Of a stretch of 64,000 bases of DNA, positions 19,145-29,981 are shown one piece after another (within the stretch, counting starts at the first letter, position 1; every line of letters starts with the position of its first letter). The position numbers and the translations under genes were made by a program. Under the pieces are notes generated by a model. The model worked only from the letters and a program-made list of their open reading frames with translations, was not told the DNA's origin and made no database searches. Source of the stretch: Pseudomonas sp. GV071 (GTDB lineage Bacteria; Pseudomonadota; Gammaproteobacteria; Pseudomonadales; Pseudomonadaceae); contig NZ_QAOJ01000003.1 of assembly GCF_003050835.1 (NCBI RefSeq), positions 186,001-250,000 on the forward strand, given 5' to 3'.

Positions 19145-19894
19145 TTAACCTACCTGCTCCATGATCTCTTCCGGAATTTCACCGTTGAAATACACGTTCT
19201 GCACGTCGTCCAGGTCTTCGAGCATATCGATCAGCTTGAGCACCTTCTGCGCCGTTTCCAGCTCGGTCAGTTCGACAGTGATCGACGGGATCATGCTGAT
19301 CTCTGCTTCATCACCTTTGAAACCCGCTTTGTTGAGCGCCTCGTTCACCGAAATAAAGTCGACGAAACTGGTGAACACGTCGATAGAGCCGTCTTCGTGG
19401 GTGACCACGTCATCCGCACCGGCTTCCAGCGCCGCCTCCATCAAGGCGTCTTCGTTCACCCCAGGGGCAAAGCTGATCTGGCCCTTACGGTCGAACATAT
19501 AAGCCACAGAACCATCAGTGCCCAGGTTGCCGCCGCACTTGGTGAAGGCGTGGCGCACAGCAGCAGCGGTACGGTTGCGGTTGTCAGTCATGGCTTCGAC
19601 GATCACGGCCACGCCATTGGGCGCGTAACCCTCATAGCTCAACTCTTCAACCTTGGTGCCGTCATCCGCACCGACGCCGCGCGCGATGGCGCGGTCGATG
19701 GTGTCGCGGGTCATGTTGGCCCCCAGGGCCTTGTCCACTGCCAGACGCAGGCGCGGATTGTCCGCCGGAATACCGCCGCCCTGGCTAGCCGCCACGGTGA
19801 GCTCGCGAATCAGCTTGGTGAAAATCTTGCCCTTTTTGGCGTCCTGACGCCCTTTACGATGCTTGATGTTGGCCCATTTGGAATGACCCGCCAT
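19145..19894 (-). CDS. yebC: YebC/PmpR-family (TACO1) protein
   Basis: 249 residues beginning [19 protein letters not shown], the invariant family N-terminus. Members act either as transcription regulators (PmpR represses pqsR in P. aeruginosa) or as translation factors relieving ribosome stalls at proline runs. The length and the DAKKGK start match the longer YebC-I class. Lies upstream of ruvC as in many proteobacteria, and downstream of aspS. Confidence 0.96.
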   Translation of the reverse strand: MAGHSKWANIKHRKGRQDAKKGKIFTKLIRELTVAASQGGGIPADNPRLRLAVDKALGANMTRDTIDRAIARGVGADDGTKVEELSYEGYAPNGVAVIVEAMTDNRNRTAAAVRHAFTKCGGNLGTDGSVAYMFDRKGQISFAPGVNEDALMEAALEAGADDVVTHEDGSIDVFTSFVDFISVNEALNKAGFKGDEAEISMIPSITVELTELETAQKVLKLIDMLEDLDDVQNVYFNGEIPEEIMEQVG

Positions 19895-19921
19895 AACGCG
19901 CTCCGTCCTGTCCTTTAATTG

Positions 19922-19955
19922 AAAACGCCCCTGACTCCAAACAGAGAAAGGGGCG
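19922..19955 (-). terminator. aspS terminator
   Basis: CGCCCCT/AGGGGCG stem with a 16-base loop and TTTTC on the minus strand, between aspS and yebC. It suggests that yebC has its own promoter. Confidence 0.7.
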
Positions 19956-19987
19956 CTGCAAAAACGCTCGCCCGAAGGCCGGCGCTT

Positions 19988-21763
<1,776 letters not shown>

Positions 21764-21807
21764 GATGGTGGTTTCGCTTCTCGTAATTCGACTATTCGGT
21801 GTGCTGC

Positions 21808-22029
21808 TTAATCGGCTTTGTCGCCGCCAGCGAGGTTCTTTTTAGCGCCGGTCTTGAAATCGGTTTCGTACCAGCCGCTGCCCTTCAGGCGAAAGCCCGG
21901 CATGGACAGCAACTTTTTCAACTCGGGGGCCTTGCAGGTCGGGCAATCGACCAGAGGCGAATCGCTGAATTTCTGAATGGCTTCCATCTGATGGCCACAG
22001 GAAGCGCATTGGTAATCGTAAATTGGCAT
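21808..22029 (-). CDS. FmdB-family zinc-ribbon protein
   Basis: 73 residues starting [20 protein letters not shown] with two C-x-x-C knuckles (CASC, CPTC), a zinc ribbon named after FmdB. Function unsettled; often next to aspS in proteobacteria, as here (44 bases upstream, same strand, likely one transcript). The frame runs 49 codons upstream, but MPIYDY is the invariant family start and GAGATGAG precedes it. Confidence 0.9.
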   Translation of the reverse strand: MPIYDYQCASCGHQMEAIQKFSDSPLVDCPTCKAPELKKLLSMPGFRLKGSGWYETDFKTGAKKNLAGGDKAD

Positions 22030-22373
22030 TGGCTCATCTCGGCATGCGTTCTGCTGTATCAGCGCGGGGCTAGCCCGGCCGTGCCGCGAATCCGCATGGT
22101 GCGGCCCCTCGCAACAAGGTGCGGGAGTATATGACGGATCGCGCCTGGCAATAAACCCAAAAACCGTGCCTGGCAACGCCTAATAACGCTCAATTGACCC
22201 GAAAGGCGACGGACCACACCCAGGCCAATAACAGCGCAGGCGTGCAAGCCAGCTATGCATTTGCCCAATAGCATTTATTGACCCAGGCCCCGCGACATCC
22301 CCCCCAAGGCCCATGCTAGGCTCTAGCCATCGCTTTAGCCCGCCTTCATCAGACTGAAAAAAGGAGAAACGCC
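22030..22373. other. divergent promoter gap FmdB / dps
   Basis: 344 bases between divergent genes. It must carry promoters for FmdB-aspS on the left and dps on the right (AAGGAG lies 9 bases before the dps ATG). I see no extra gene, repeat or RNA structure. Confidence 0.5.
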
Positions 22374-22844
22374 ATGGAAATCAACATCGGTATTGCCGAA
22401 CAGGACCGCGCCGCTATCGCCGAAGGCCTGTCGCGCTTGCTCGCCGACACCTACACCCTGTACCTGAAAACCCACAACTTCCACTGGAACGTCACCGGCC
22501 CGATGTTCAACACCTTGCACCTGATGTTCGAGGGGCAATACACCGAACTGTCGCTGGCCGTAGACAGCATCGCCGAGCGTATCCGCGCCCTTGGCTTCCC
22601 CGCACCCGGCACCTACGCCGCCTACTCGCGCCTGTCCTCGATCAAAGAGGAAGAAGGTGTGCCGGCCGCTGAAGACATGATCAAGCAACTGGTCCAGGGC
22701 CAGGAAGCGGTGGTACGCACCGCCCGCGGCATTTTCCCGCTACTGGACAAGGTCAGCGACGAGCCCACCGCCGACCTGCTGACCCAACGCATGCAAGTGC
22801 ACGAAAAAACCGCATGGATGCTGCGCAGCCTACTGGCGGTGTAA
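22374..22844 (+). CDS. dps: Dps-family DNA-protection ferritin
   Basis: 156 residues. Dodecameric ferroxidase that sequesters iron using H2O2 and shields DNA. Intersubunit ferroxidase ligands are visible in [11 protein letters not shown] (His) and [19 protein letters not shown] (Glu/Asp). N-terminus is short and lacks the Lys-rich tail used by E. coli Dps to bind DNA, so iron storage may dominate (inference). Monocistronic, with its own terminator. Confidence 0.93.
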   Translation: MEINIGIAEQDRAAIAEGLSRLLADTYTLYLKTHNFHWNVTGPMFNTLHLMFEGQYTELSLAVDSIAERIRALGFPAPGTYAAYSRLSSIKEEEGVPAAEDMIKQLVQGQEAVVRTARGIFPLLDKVSDEPTADLLTQRMQVHEKTAWMLRSLLAV

Positions 22845-22864
22845 TCCGCGCCGGGAAAAATGAC

Positions 22865-22893
22865 AAAGGCCCGGCGCAAAACCGGGCCTTTTG
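22865..22893. terminator. dps terminator
   Basis: AAAGGCCCGG/CCGGGCCTTT stem with a 7-base loop, 20 bases after the dps stop. Confidence 0.88.
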
Positions 22894-22956
22894 CTAGGCG
22901 CGAGCGGCACTGCTGCTCTATGCTCTGGCAATCGATAGTTTGAACCTGTACGACGA

Positions 22957-24024
22957 ATGAGCCAGCCGCCGAAATCGCCCAGCATTTTAAGTCTCTACCC
23001 GGAGGAGACCCGAGAGGCAGCGGACCTGCTCAAACAAGCCGTACCGTTGATGATGCGCCACGATATTCCGCCCAACCCCATGCATTACGCGCTCTGGTAC
23101 ACCTACAGCAAAGGTCAGGAGCCGGAGCTCAATCGACGCCTCGACAAAGCGGTCAAAGATTTCGATAGTTTCCCCCCGGAAACCGCCGCCAAACTGTTCC
23201 GCGACTTCATCATTCGCGGCGAACTGGAAGAAGCCCGCGCCGGCCAGCAGCAAGTCATCGAACTGGTTGACGATATCGAAGGCGGCATCTCCCACAGCGT
23301 GACCACCAGCAAGGCCTATCAGGACAGCCTCAACCAAGGCCTCAGCGCCCTGCAAGAGCCGATGATCGACGACCTGCCCAGCGTACTCAACGACCTGCAG
23401 CAAAGCACCCAGATCATGCAGGACCAACAGGAAAAGTTTCTTTACCGCCTGCGCAGCGCTCAGGAGGAGATCTCCCACCTGCGCGGCCAGCTCGAACGCG
23501 CCCACATGGCCGCTACGCTGGACAGCCTGACCAACGTGTTCAACCGCCATGCCTTTACCCGCCTGCTGGAGCAAACTCTGGCCCAGGGCCACCAAGGCGT
23601 GGCGCTGGTGATGCTGGACATCGACCACTTCAAGCAATTCAACGATCAGTACGGCCATCCCCTGGGTGACCGCGTACTGCAGCATGTAGGCCAACTGCTG
23701 CGCGAACTGCTGCCGCCACGCGCCATGGCGGCACGCTACGGTGGCGAAGAGTTCTGCGTGATTCTGCGCGACTGCCATGACCTGGAAACGGCACACGCCT
23801 TTTCCGAACACTTGCGTCTGAAAATTCAGGCCCTGCGGGTCAAGGTGCGCCGCACCGACGAGATCCTCGACACCATCACCGCGTCCTTTGGCATGGCCCT
23901 GGCCGAGGCCGGCGACAACCTGGAGAGTCTGCTCACCCGAGCCGACGACGCCCTCTACCAAGCCAAACGCAGTGGCCGCAATCAGGTCCACCCCCACCTA
24001 CCCGAGCCTGCGCTAAGCGCTTGA
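22957..24024 (+). CDS. GGDEF-domain diguanylate cyclase
   Basis: 355 residues. N-terminal about 180 residues are a soluble, mainly helical sensory region of no recognised family, with a coiled coil near 130-185. The C-terminal GGDEF domain (about 187-345) has the intact active motif GGEEF at 262-266, LDIDHFKQFNDQYGHPLGD for Mg and substrate binding, so it should make cyclic di-GMP. No RxxD inhibitory site precedes the motif (the D position is Ala). No signal peptide or membrane helix, so it is cytoplasmic. The ATG lacks a strong SD; start is uncertain by a few codons. Confidence 0.9.
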   Translation: MSQPPKSPSILSLYPEETREAADLLKQAVPLMMRHDIPPNPMHYALWYTYSKGQEPELNRRLDKAVKDFDSFPPETAAKLFRDFIIRGELEEARAGQQQVIELVDDIEGGISHSVTTSKAYQDSLNQGLSALQEPMIDDLPSVLNDLQQSTQIMQDQQEKFLYRLRSAQEEISHLRGQLERAHMAATLDSLTNVFNRHAFTRLLEQTLAQGHQGVALVMLDIDHFKQFNDQYGHPLGDRVLQHVGQLLRELLPPRAMAARYGGEEFCVILRDCHDLETAHAFSEHLRLKIQALRVKVRRTDEILDTITASFGMALAEAGDNLESLLTRADDALYQAKRSGRNQVHPHLPEPALSA

Positions 24025-24185
24025 TTTGAGTAGCCCTCCGCTTTCCTGTTAAATACCCCCCGTGCTGCCGCCCCGAGCGGCGCATAGGCTGGTGAGAGGC
24101 GCGTGTAGCGGCCGATTTTTATTTACGGCAACCCGCGCAAACCAGCTCTTCTGCTGATCCATCCTTATAAGTGAGCTCATTGCAC

Positions 24186-24788
24186 ATGCTGAAAATTGTC
24201 CACCTGCTTGTAGGAGTTGCCGCACTACTCCTGTCTTTTATTCCTAGCCTGCACGCCGAAGCCCTTCCTTACCTGCAACAACCCGACGCCATCTACCTCG
24301 CCTTGTTCGGCCTGATCAATTTGCTGCTGGCACCGCTGTTTCCGATCTGGCATATCGGCGCCCGTCAACACGCTCAAGGTCTGGTCAGCGCCCTACTGGT
24401 GCTGGCGGTAGTCCTGCAAGTGCTGATTCTGCTGGCGCCACTGCCGGTCATCGGTGGTCAACCAGCCGTTCTGTTGAGCTTGCTCACTGTCCTGCTGGCC
24501 GTGCTGCTGCACCTGGGCGCCAACCTGCGCATGAACAGCCGTAGCAGCGTAGTACCGCAAGACCTGGGCGACCGCGAGACCGGCACGGTCAAGTGGTTCA
24601 ACACCTCCAAAGGCTTCGGTTTCATTTCCCGTGATTCCGGCGACGATATCTTCGTGCACTTTCGCGCCATTCGCGGCGAAGGCCACCGCGTTCTGGTCGA
24701 AGGCCAGCGCGTGGAGTTCTCGGTGATGCAACGCGACAAAGGCCTGCAGGCCGAAGACGTGATTGCCGCTCTGCCGCAACGCCGCTAA
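24186..24788 (+). CDS. membrane-anchored cold-shock-domain protein
   Basis: About 200 residues. N-terminal half is four hydrophobic segments (about 3-20, 38-60, 70-92, 96-115), then a short linker ([17 protein letters not shown]) and a C-terminal CspA-type domain with RNP1 KGFGFI and RNP2 DIFVHF, so it probably binds single-stranded nucleic acid while tethered to the inner membrane. Start chosen at the ATG at 24186; in-frame TTG and GTG lie 6 and 15 bases upstream and no SD settles it. Neighbours dps and slyX are the same as in P. aeruginosa. Confidence 0.85.
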   Translation: MLKIVHLLVGVAALLLSFIPSLHAEALPYLQQPDAIYLALFGLINLLLAPLFPIWHIGARQHAQGLVSALLVLAVVLQVLILLAPLPVIGGQPAVLLSLLTVLLAVLLHLGANLRMNSRSSVVPQDLGDRETGTVKWFNTSKGFGFISRDSGDDIFVHFRAIRGEGHRVLVEGQRVEFSVMQRDKGLQAEDVIAALPQRR

Positions 24789-24795
24789 CCGCAAG

Positions 24796-24837
24796 CCCAA
24801 TAAAAAACCCGCCAATGGCGGGTTTTTTTATTGGGCG
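24796..24837. terminator. bidirectional terminator CSD gene / slyX
   Basis: GCCCAATAAAAAACCCGCC then AATGGCGGG, T7 and ATTGGGC: an ACCCGCC/GGCGGGT core with A6 and T7 flanks and outer complementary arms, between convergent genes. Confidence 0.93.
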
Positions 24838-24865
24838 TAAAGTCGCGACGGCAGTTGCTGCACTC

Positions 24866-25072
24866 TTAATAGTGCGGAGGTGGCGCCTCTTCTTCAGACA
24901 TGCCAAAGCCGCTTTGCATATCCTCCTGACGCTTGGCCAGTGCGGCGATCTGCAGCTGCAGGCGCTCAATGATTCTCTGCTGCCCCACCATCTCGTCGTT
25001 CAAGGCCTGAATGGTGTCGTCCTGAAAGGCCAGGCGAGTTTCCAGCTCCATTACCCGTAACTCCAGGCTCAT
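24866..25072 (-). CDS. slyX: SlyX family coiled-coil protein
   Basis: 68 residues: a heptad coiled coil from residue 1 to about 52 ([24 protein letters not shown] start) and the family C-terminal tail APPPHY. Function unknown despite the name. Begins 3 bases after the HIT gene stop, so the two form an operon. Confidence 0.93.
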   Translation of the reverse strand: MSLELRVMELETRLAFQDDTIQALNDEMVGQQRIIERLQLQIAALAKRQEDMQSGFGMSEEEAPPPHY

Positions 25073-25075
25073 GGC

Positions 25076-25501
25076 TTATTCCTCAGCAAACACAAAATCG
25101 CTGCCCACGACCAGGCGCAGCTTGGCTCGAATGGCGGCGACCTGCTCGGCGGCATAAGCCTGCGCAGGGAACTTGCCCCACACCGGCGCTGGCCATGCTG
25201 CGTCACTGCGACGACGCACAATCACATGCATATGCAGCTGACTGACCACATTACCCAAGGTGGCCACGTTCATCTTGTCAGCGGCAAAGGTATCTTTTAA
25301 CAACTCGGTGAGCGTGACCGTTTCATGCCACAACTGTCGTTGCTCATCCGGACTGAGTTGAAACAACTCGCTGACCTCCTCGCGACGAGGAACCAGAATG
25401 AACCACGGATAGTGGTCGTCATTCATCAACAACAGACGGCACAGCGGAAAATCACCAATGAGCAGGGTGTCGTTCTGCAAACGTGAATCCAGGGCGAACA
25501 T
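25076..25501 (-). CDS. HIT-family protein
   Basis: 141 residues of the histidine-triad nucleotide hydrolase superfamily. The triad region reads SQLHMHVIVRR: the first and second His of H-x-H-x-H are present but Ile occupies the third, as in many proteobacterial HIT-like proteins. The second His is the nucleophile, so catalysis may remain. PWFILVPRRE is a family core strand. The frame extends upstream, but MFALDSRLQND is the expected start with AGGAG nearby. slyX follows at once. Confidence 0.88.
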   Translation of the reverse strand: MFALDSRLQNDTLLIGDFPLCRLLLMNDDHYPWFILVPRREEVSELFQLSPDEQRQLWHETVTLTELLKDTFAADKMNVATLGNVVSQLHMHVIVRRRSDAAWPAPVWGKFPAQAYAAEQVAAIRAKLRLVVGSDFVFAEE

Positions 25502-26140
25502 ACACAGGCTCCTACTTATATATATGTACAACTCTGCGGAGGGTGGCCCGCAGCGGAAAAGGTAGTCGCCGTACAGGATACCCGCTTGAGGAAAAAATCT
25601 CGCCACAGCCCAACGCTGCTTCCATGCCCGCAAAAGGCGCACAACCAACGACTCGCTCGCCGGTATGAATCTGCCGCCCACACCTCGCACCAAAAGAGCG
25701 CTAGCGCAGCGCGCCACCGGTTTTTTTATGCACCCAAGCTGTGCGCCTTCTGTTACCCAGACCCCTTACGCCCCACTTTTCCCTCGTTACTGCCACCAGC
25801 AGTAACGGTTCCCCGCTCGGGCCGGTGCACACAAACCCCAGCATAAACCGGCCCACCTGTTGCTTTTTTCACTACGCAGCGCTCAAAAAATCACACAAGT
25901 GAGTTTTTTCTTCAGCCTTTTGGCTTTTGTGCACGCTAATTGCTTTATGCCTAGCAAGATCAATGAGCACCGACACCCAACAGTGTTTGTGTACCTTGCT
26001 TAGTACATCAGTTAACTCCAGGGACAAGAATTAACCGGTGGGCTGTACAGGGGATTAATGAGACCGGTTTTTATCGGTTCTTTAATCATCAGAAATCACA
26101 GGAAAGTTAAACGCTGGGATGCAAGCGTAAAACTACGAAT
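25502..26140. other. long gene-free stretch before the oprD promoter
   Basis: About 640 bases lacking a convincing coding frame, with base composition more AT-rich toward its right end than the surrounding genes. It holds the HIT-slyX promoter at the left, a candidate structured RNA at 25786-25869, a hairpin of A6/T6 arms at 25885-25909, and an imperfect inverted repeat at 26053-26087 (arms GATTAATGAGACCG and CGGTTCTTTAATC). Confidence 0.55.
25786..25869 (+). ncRNA. candidate two-hairpin small RNA or 3-prime end
   Basis: Two successive perfect stems: GTTACTG/CAGTAAC (loop 7) and GGGCCGGT/ACCGGCCC (loop 20), then T6 at 25864-25869 nine bases past the second stem. The shape suits a small RNA ending in a terminator, but the gap before the T run is longer than usual and no promoter is assigned. 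Confidence 0.3.
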
Positions 26141-26171
26141 TTGCGACATGCCACATAAGCTTTTGCGACAT
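26141..26171 (-). promoter_or_regulatory. ArgR-like direct repeat upstream of oprD
   Basis: Two copies of ATGTCGCAA on the minus strand, starting points 22 bases apart. P. aeruginosa ArgR half-sites are direct repeats with a TGTCGC core, and oprD there responds to arginine through ArgR, so this is a good candidate operator. Inference from motif and context. Confidence 0.5.
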
Positions 26172-26205
26172 CGTCGTTAAGAATTTGTAAGGTCTCTGCA
26201 CTATC

Positions 26206-26224
26206 TGTCGCCAACAATGTCGCC
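26206..26224 (+). promoter_or_regulatory. paired TGTCGCC motif at the oprD promoter
   Basis: TGTCGCC at 26206 and again at 26218. The second copy fits TGTCGC-N8-AA, the reported ArgR half-site form, and abuts the putative -10. The 12-base spacing differs from the upstream pair. Confidence 0.4.
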
Positions 26225-26225
26225 G

Positions 26226-26234
26226 TGATATAAC
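26226..26234 (+). promoter_or_regulatory. extended -10 for oprD
   Basis: TGATATAAC, an extended -10 (TGnTATAAC) 86 bases before the oprD start. No good -35 lies 17 bases upstream; that place holds the TGTCGCC motif, consistent with an activator-dependent promoter. Confidence 0.4.
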
Positions 26235-26319
26235 TTAGCGCCGACACAAAAAGAAAGAGCCGCCCATACAACAAATAAGATGGGCAGCGCAACTCTTCTA
26301 AACCAAAGGAGCAATCACG

Positions 26320-27609
26320 ATGCAAGTGATGAAGTGGAGCTTAATCGCCCTCGCAGTAGCGGGCAGCACCCAACTGGCAGTAGCCAGCGAACAGTCCGAC
26401 TCCAAGGGCTTTGTAGAAGACAGCAGCCTCAGCGTTTTGGCTCGCAACCTCTACTTCTCCCGTGACGTCCGCGCTAGCGGCCACACTGGCCAGAACTACT
26501 CCAAAGAATGGGGCCAAGGCTTCATCGGTACTTTCGAGTCCGGCTTCACTCAAGGCACCGTAGGTTTCGGCGTTGATGCAATCGGCCTGGCCGGCATCAA
26601 ACTGGACGGCGGCCGTGGTCACAACGAAACCGGTCTGTTCCCAACCGACGGTGACGGCCGTTCCGAAGACGCCTACGGCGAGTCGGGCGGTGCAGTAAAA
26701 CTGCGCGTTTCCAACACTGTTCTGAAATACGGCACCCAGTTCACCGCTATGCCAGTTCTGGCTACCGATGACAGCCGTCTGCTGCCAGAAACCATCGAAG
26801 GTTTCCTGGTCACCAGCAAAGAGATCGAAGGCCTGGAACTGAACGCCGGTCACTTCACCTCGCTGAACGCCCAATCGCAGACCTACCACGACAGCATCGG
26901 CTGGAACGCGGACGATCACGAAAAAGGCCCAGGCCTGACCGAAGCCAACGTACTCGGCGGCACCTACGCCATCTCCGACTCGCTGAGCACTTCGCTGTAC
27001 TACTCGAAAGTAGAAGACTACTTCCGCAAGTACTACGCCAACGTGAACTACACCCTGCCGCTGGCCGAAGAGCAATCTCTGGCTTTCGACTTCAACATCT
27101 ACGACACCAAGGGTGACGGCCGCACTGGTAGCGACTACTCCGAAGACGCTCTGGATAACCGCGCATTCAGCCTGAGCGGTGCTTACACCATCGGTGCTCA
27201 CACCTTCCAACTGCAATACCAGCAGATCGACGGCGACGGCGCTTACGCTTACGGCGTAGACGGCGGCGGCACCATCTTCCTGGCCAACTCCATCGCCCGC
27301 TCCGACTTCAACGCTGAAGACGAGCGTTCGTACGGAGCCATGTACAAGCTGGACCTCGCCACTTTCGGCGTGCCTGGCCTGACCTTCATGACCCGTTACG
27401 TGAAAGGCGTTGACGCCAACACTGGCGAAACCAACAGCGGCAAAGAGTGGGAACGTGACGTAGACGTTAAATACGTTCTGCAAGAAGGCCCAGCTAAAGA
27501 CCTGAGCCTGCGCGTACGTCAAGCGACCTACCGTTCGGCTGATGCCGTTTACTCGGAATCGCTGGACGAACTGCGTCTGATCGTTGAATACCCACTGAGC
27601 ATTCTGTAA
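26320..27609 (+). CDS. oprD: OprD-family outer membrane porin
   Basis: 429 residues. Signal peptide ends near AVAS, then FVEDSSLSVLARNLYFSRD, the OprD-family N-terminal signature, and an 18-strand barrel of alternating aromatic/hydrophobic strands ending in the C-terminal LIVEYPLSIL. Such porins admit basic amino acids, small peptides or carboxylates; OprD of P. aeruginosa takes arginine/lysine and carbapenems. The position between HIT-slyX and proS matches oprD itself, but substrate cannot be read from sequence. GGAG 8 bases before the ATG. Codon use is highly biased, as expected for an abundant protein. ArgR-like motifs lie upstream. Confidence 0.9.
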   Translation: MQVMKWSLIALAVAGSTQLAVASEQSDSKGFVEDSSLSVLARNLYFSRDVRASGHTGQNYSKEWGQGFIGTFESGFTQGTVGFGVDAIGLAGIKLDGGRGHNETGLFPTDGDGRSEDAYGESGGAVKLRVSNTVLKYGTQFTAMPVLATDDSRLLPETIEGFLVTSKEIEGLELNAGHFTSLNAQSQTYHDSIGWNADDHEKGPGLTEANVLGGTYAISDSLSTSLYYSKVEDYFRKYYANVNYTLPLAEEQSLAFDFNIYDTKGDGRTGSDYSEDALDNRAFSLSGAYTIGAHTFQLQYQQIDGDGAYAYGVDGGGTIFLANSIARSDFNAEDERSYGAMYKLDLATFGVPGLTFMTRYVKGVDANTGETNSGKEWERDVDVKYVLQEGPAKDLSLRVRQATYRSADAVYSESLDELRLIVEYPLSIL

Positions 27610-27639
27610 TCCAGAACTCAGCAGGTAATTCGATGTAAG

Positions 27640-27668
27640 AAAAGCCCGGCATTAGCCGGGCTTTTTTT
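27640..27668 (+). terminator. oprD terminator
   Basis: AAGCCCGGC-(ATTA)-GCCGGGCTT stem and T7, 30 bases after the stop. Confidence 0.93.
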
Positions 27669-27711
27669 CGTCTGCTAGTTGACACCCAATAACCAAGAAC
27701 AGTGATCATGT

Positions 27712-28128
27712 TTAAAGTGGCAATGCATATGTTCCGGTTACATGCGCCACTAGATTGTCATCATCTCCCGCCGAATATAACGACACTTCGCACACCGCCT
27801 GGCGCCGACTTAGTTTGAGTATTTGCGCATGGGCGATTAAGTCCACGGGCTTGGGTTTGGCCAGGAAGTTGATATTCAGGTTCGCGGTCACCGCCATCTC
27901 CACCTTGCCCAACCGACCGAGCACCACGGCGTACATGGCGGCGTCAGCCAGCGCCATGATGGTCGGCCCCGAAACGGTGCCGCCGGGGCGCACCAATTTG
28001 GCCTGAAAGGGTACGCGCGCATAGGCGTTGTCGGCGTCCAGACGGTCGATGCACAGGTCGATATCCTCAGCCATCGGCACCCCAAAGCGGATCAACGCTT
28101 GTACTTGTTCGGCAGTCAACGCACTCAC
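27712..28128 (-). CDS. PaaI-like hotdog thioesterase
   Basis: 138 residues with GTG start (AAGGGG 6 bases upstream). Hotdog-fold family shown by AKLVRPGGTVSGPTIMALADAAMYAVVL, with the catalytic Asp of the A-D-x-A segment, and TANLNINFLAKPKP. Probably cleaves an acyl-CoA; substrate unknown. A far longer antisense open frame continues over proS on this strand; it is a shadow and is not part of the gene. Convergent with oprD, divergent from proS. Confidence 0.88.
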   Translation of the reverse strand: MSALTAEQVQALIRFGVPMAEDIDLCIDRLDADNAYARVPFQAKLVRPGGTVSGPTIMALADAAMYAVVLGRLGKVEMAVTANLNINFLAKPKPVDLIAHAQILKLSRRQAVCEVSLYSAGDDDNLVAHVTGTYALPL

Positions 28129-28233
28129 TGGAAACCCCTTACATTGCAATGGCCTGAATCCTGTACGCGGCAGTACAGGCCCCGTACAATGCCGAGCACT
28201 TCCTTGCCTTCGCAACTGATATAACGGCCAAAC

Positions 28234-29949
28234 ATGCGTACCAGTCAGTATTTGCTCTCGACCCTGAAAGAAAACCCAACCGACGCCGTCGTGGTCAGCC
28301 ACCAGCTCATGCTGCGTGCCGGCATGATCCGCAAACTGGCCTCCGGCCTGTACACCTGGCTGCCAATGGGCCTGCGTGTGTTGCGCAAAGTGGAAACCGT
28401 CGTTCGCGAAGAGATGAACGCCGCCGGCGCCCTCGAAGTGCTGATGCCCGCCATTCAGCCGGCTGAGCTGTGGCAGGAATCCGGGCGCTGGGAACAATAC
28501 GGCCCCGAGCTGCTGCGTTTGAAAGACCGTCATGGCCGTGAATTCTGCGTGGGTCCGACCCACGAAGAAGTGATCACCGATCTGATGCGCAACGAACTGA
28601 GCAGTTATAAACAGCTGCCCATCAATCTGTACCAGATTCAGACAAAATTCCGTGATGAAATCCGCCCGCGCTTCGGTGTGATGCGTGGCCGCGAGTTCAC
28701 CATGAAGGACGCCTACTCCTTCCACAGTGACCAGGCGTCCCTGCAAGAAACCTACGACCGCATGCACCAGGCCTACTGCAATGTATTCAGCCGCCTGGGC
28801 CTGAACTTCCGCCCGGTGCAGGCCGACACTGGCTCCATCGGCGGTACCGGTTCGCACGAGTTCCACGTACTGGCCGAGTCCGGTGAAGACGATATCGCCT
28901 TCAGCAACGTCTCCGACTACGCCGCCAACGTCGAAAAAGCCGAAGCCGTTCCGCGCGAAACCGTCCGCGGCGCCGCTAGCGAAGAAATGCGCCTGGTCGA
29001 CACACCGAACGCCAAAACCATCGCCGAGTTGGTGGAAGGCTTCAACCTGCCGATCGAGAAAACCATCAAGACCCTGGTGGTGCACGCCGCCGAAGAAGGC
29101 AAGCTGATCGCCCTGATCGTTCGTGGCGACCACGAGCTGAATGAAATCAAGGCCGCCAATCTGGCTCAGGTTGCCAGCCCTCTGGTGTTCGCCAGCGAAG
29201 CCGAACTGCGCAACGCCATTGGCGCTGGCGCCGGTTCCCTCGGCCCGCTGAACCTGCCACTGCCGTGTGTAATCGACCGCTCGGTAGCCCTGATGAGCGA
29301 CTTCGCCATCGGCGCCAACATCGACGACAAGCACTATTTCGGCGTGAACTGGGAGCGCGACTTGCCGCTGCCGGAAGTGGCCGACCTGCGCAACGTTGTC
29401 GCTGGCGACCCGAGCCCGGATGGCCAGGGCACCCTGGAAATCAAACGCGGCATTGAAGTCGGGCACATCTTCCAGCTCGGCAGCAAATACAGCGAAGCGA
29501 TGAACTGCACCGTGATGGGCGAGAACGGCAAACCCGCGATCCTCAGCATGGGCTGCTACGGCATCGGCGTGTCCCGCGTGGTGGCCGCTGCCATCGAGCA
29601 GAACAACGACGAGCGCGGCATTCTCTGGAGCGACGCCCTGGCACCGTTCCAGATCGCGCTGGTACCGCTGCGCTACGAAAACGAAGACGTGCGTGCGGCC
29701 ACCGACAAGCTGTATGCCGAGCTCACCGCCGCCGGCTTCGAAGTGCTGCTGGATGACCGTGACAAGAAGACCAGCCCCGGCATCAAGTTCGCCGACATGG
29801 AACTGATCGGCATCCCGCACCGCATCGTGGTCAGCGACCGTGGTCTGGCCGACGGCAATCTGGAATACAAGAACCGTCGCGACACCGAGGCGCAAGCCAT
29901 TCCAGTCGCTGATGTGTTGTCCTTTATCCAGGCCCGTGCCGGTCGTTGA
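28234..29949 (+). CDS. proS: prolyl-tRNA synthetase
   Basis: 571-residue bacterial-type ProRS (class IIa): motif 1 around [18 protein letters not shown], motif 2 [21 protein letters not shown], motif 3 [13 protein letters not shown], an INS editing domain between motifs 2 and 3 (about 225-405) that hydrolyses Ala-tRNA-Pro, and a C-terminal anticodon domain (about 470-571). Next gene overlaps nothing and starts 32 bases later. Confidence 0.98.
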   Translation: MRTSQYLLSTLKENPTDAVVVSHQLMLRAGMIRKLASGLYTWLPMGLRVLRKVETVVREEMNAAGALEVLMPAIQPAELWQESGRWEQYGPELLRLKDRHGREFCVGPTHEEVITDLMRNELSSYKQLPINLYQIQTKFRDEIRPRFGVMRGREFTMKDAYSFHSDQASLQETYDRMHQAYCNVFSRLGLNFRPVQADTGSIGGTGSHEFHVLAESGEDDIAFSNVSDYAANVEKAEAVPRETVRGAASEEMRLVDTPNAKTIAELVEGFNLPIEKTIKTLVVHAAEEGKLIALIVRGDHELNEIKAANLAQVASPLVFASEAELRNAIGAGAGSLGPLNLPLPCVIDRSVALMSDFAIGANIDDKHYFGVNWERDLPLPEVADLRNVVAGDPSPDGQGTLEIKRGIEVGHIFQLGSKYSEAMNCTVMGENGKPAILSMGCYGIGVSRVVAAAIEQNNDERGILWSDALAPFQIALVPLRYENEDVRAATDKLYAELTAAGFEVLLDDRDKKTSPGIKFADMELIGIPHRIVVSDRGLADGNLEYKNRRDTEAQAIPVADVLSFIQARAGR

Positions 29950-29981
29950 TTGTTAGCCTGAGAGTGTTAACCCGAGCCCCC

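Noticed and set aside
28129..29895. 727-codon minus-strand open frame over proS
   Set aside because: It is the mirror of proS codons with third-position G+C; only its last 138 codons, with a GTG and RBS, form the real thioesterase gene.
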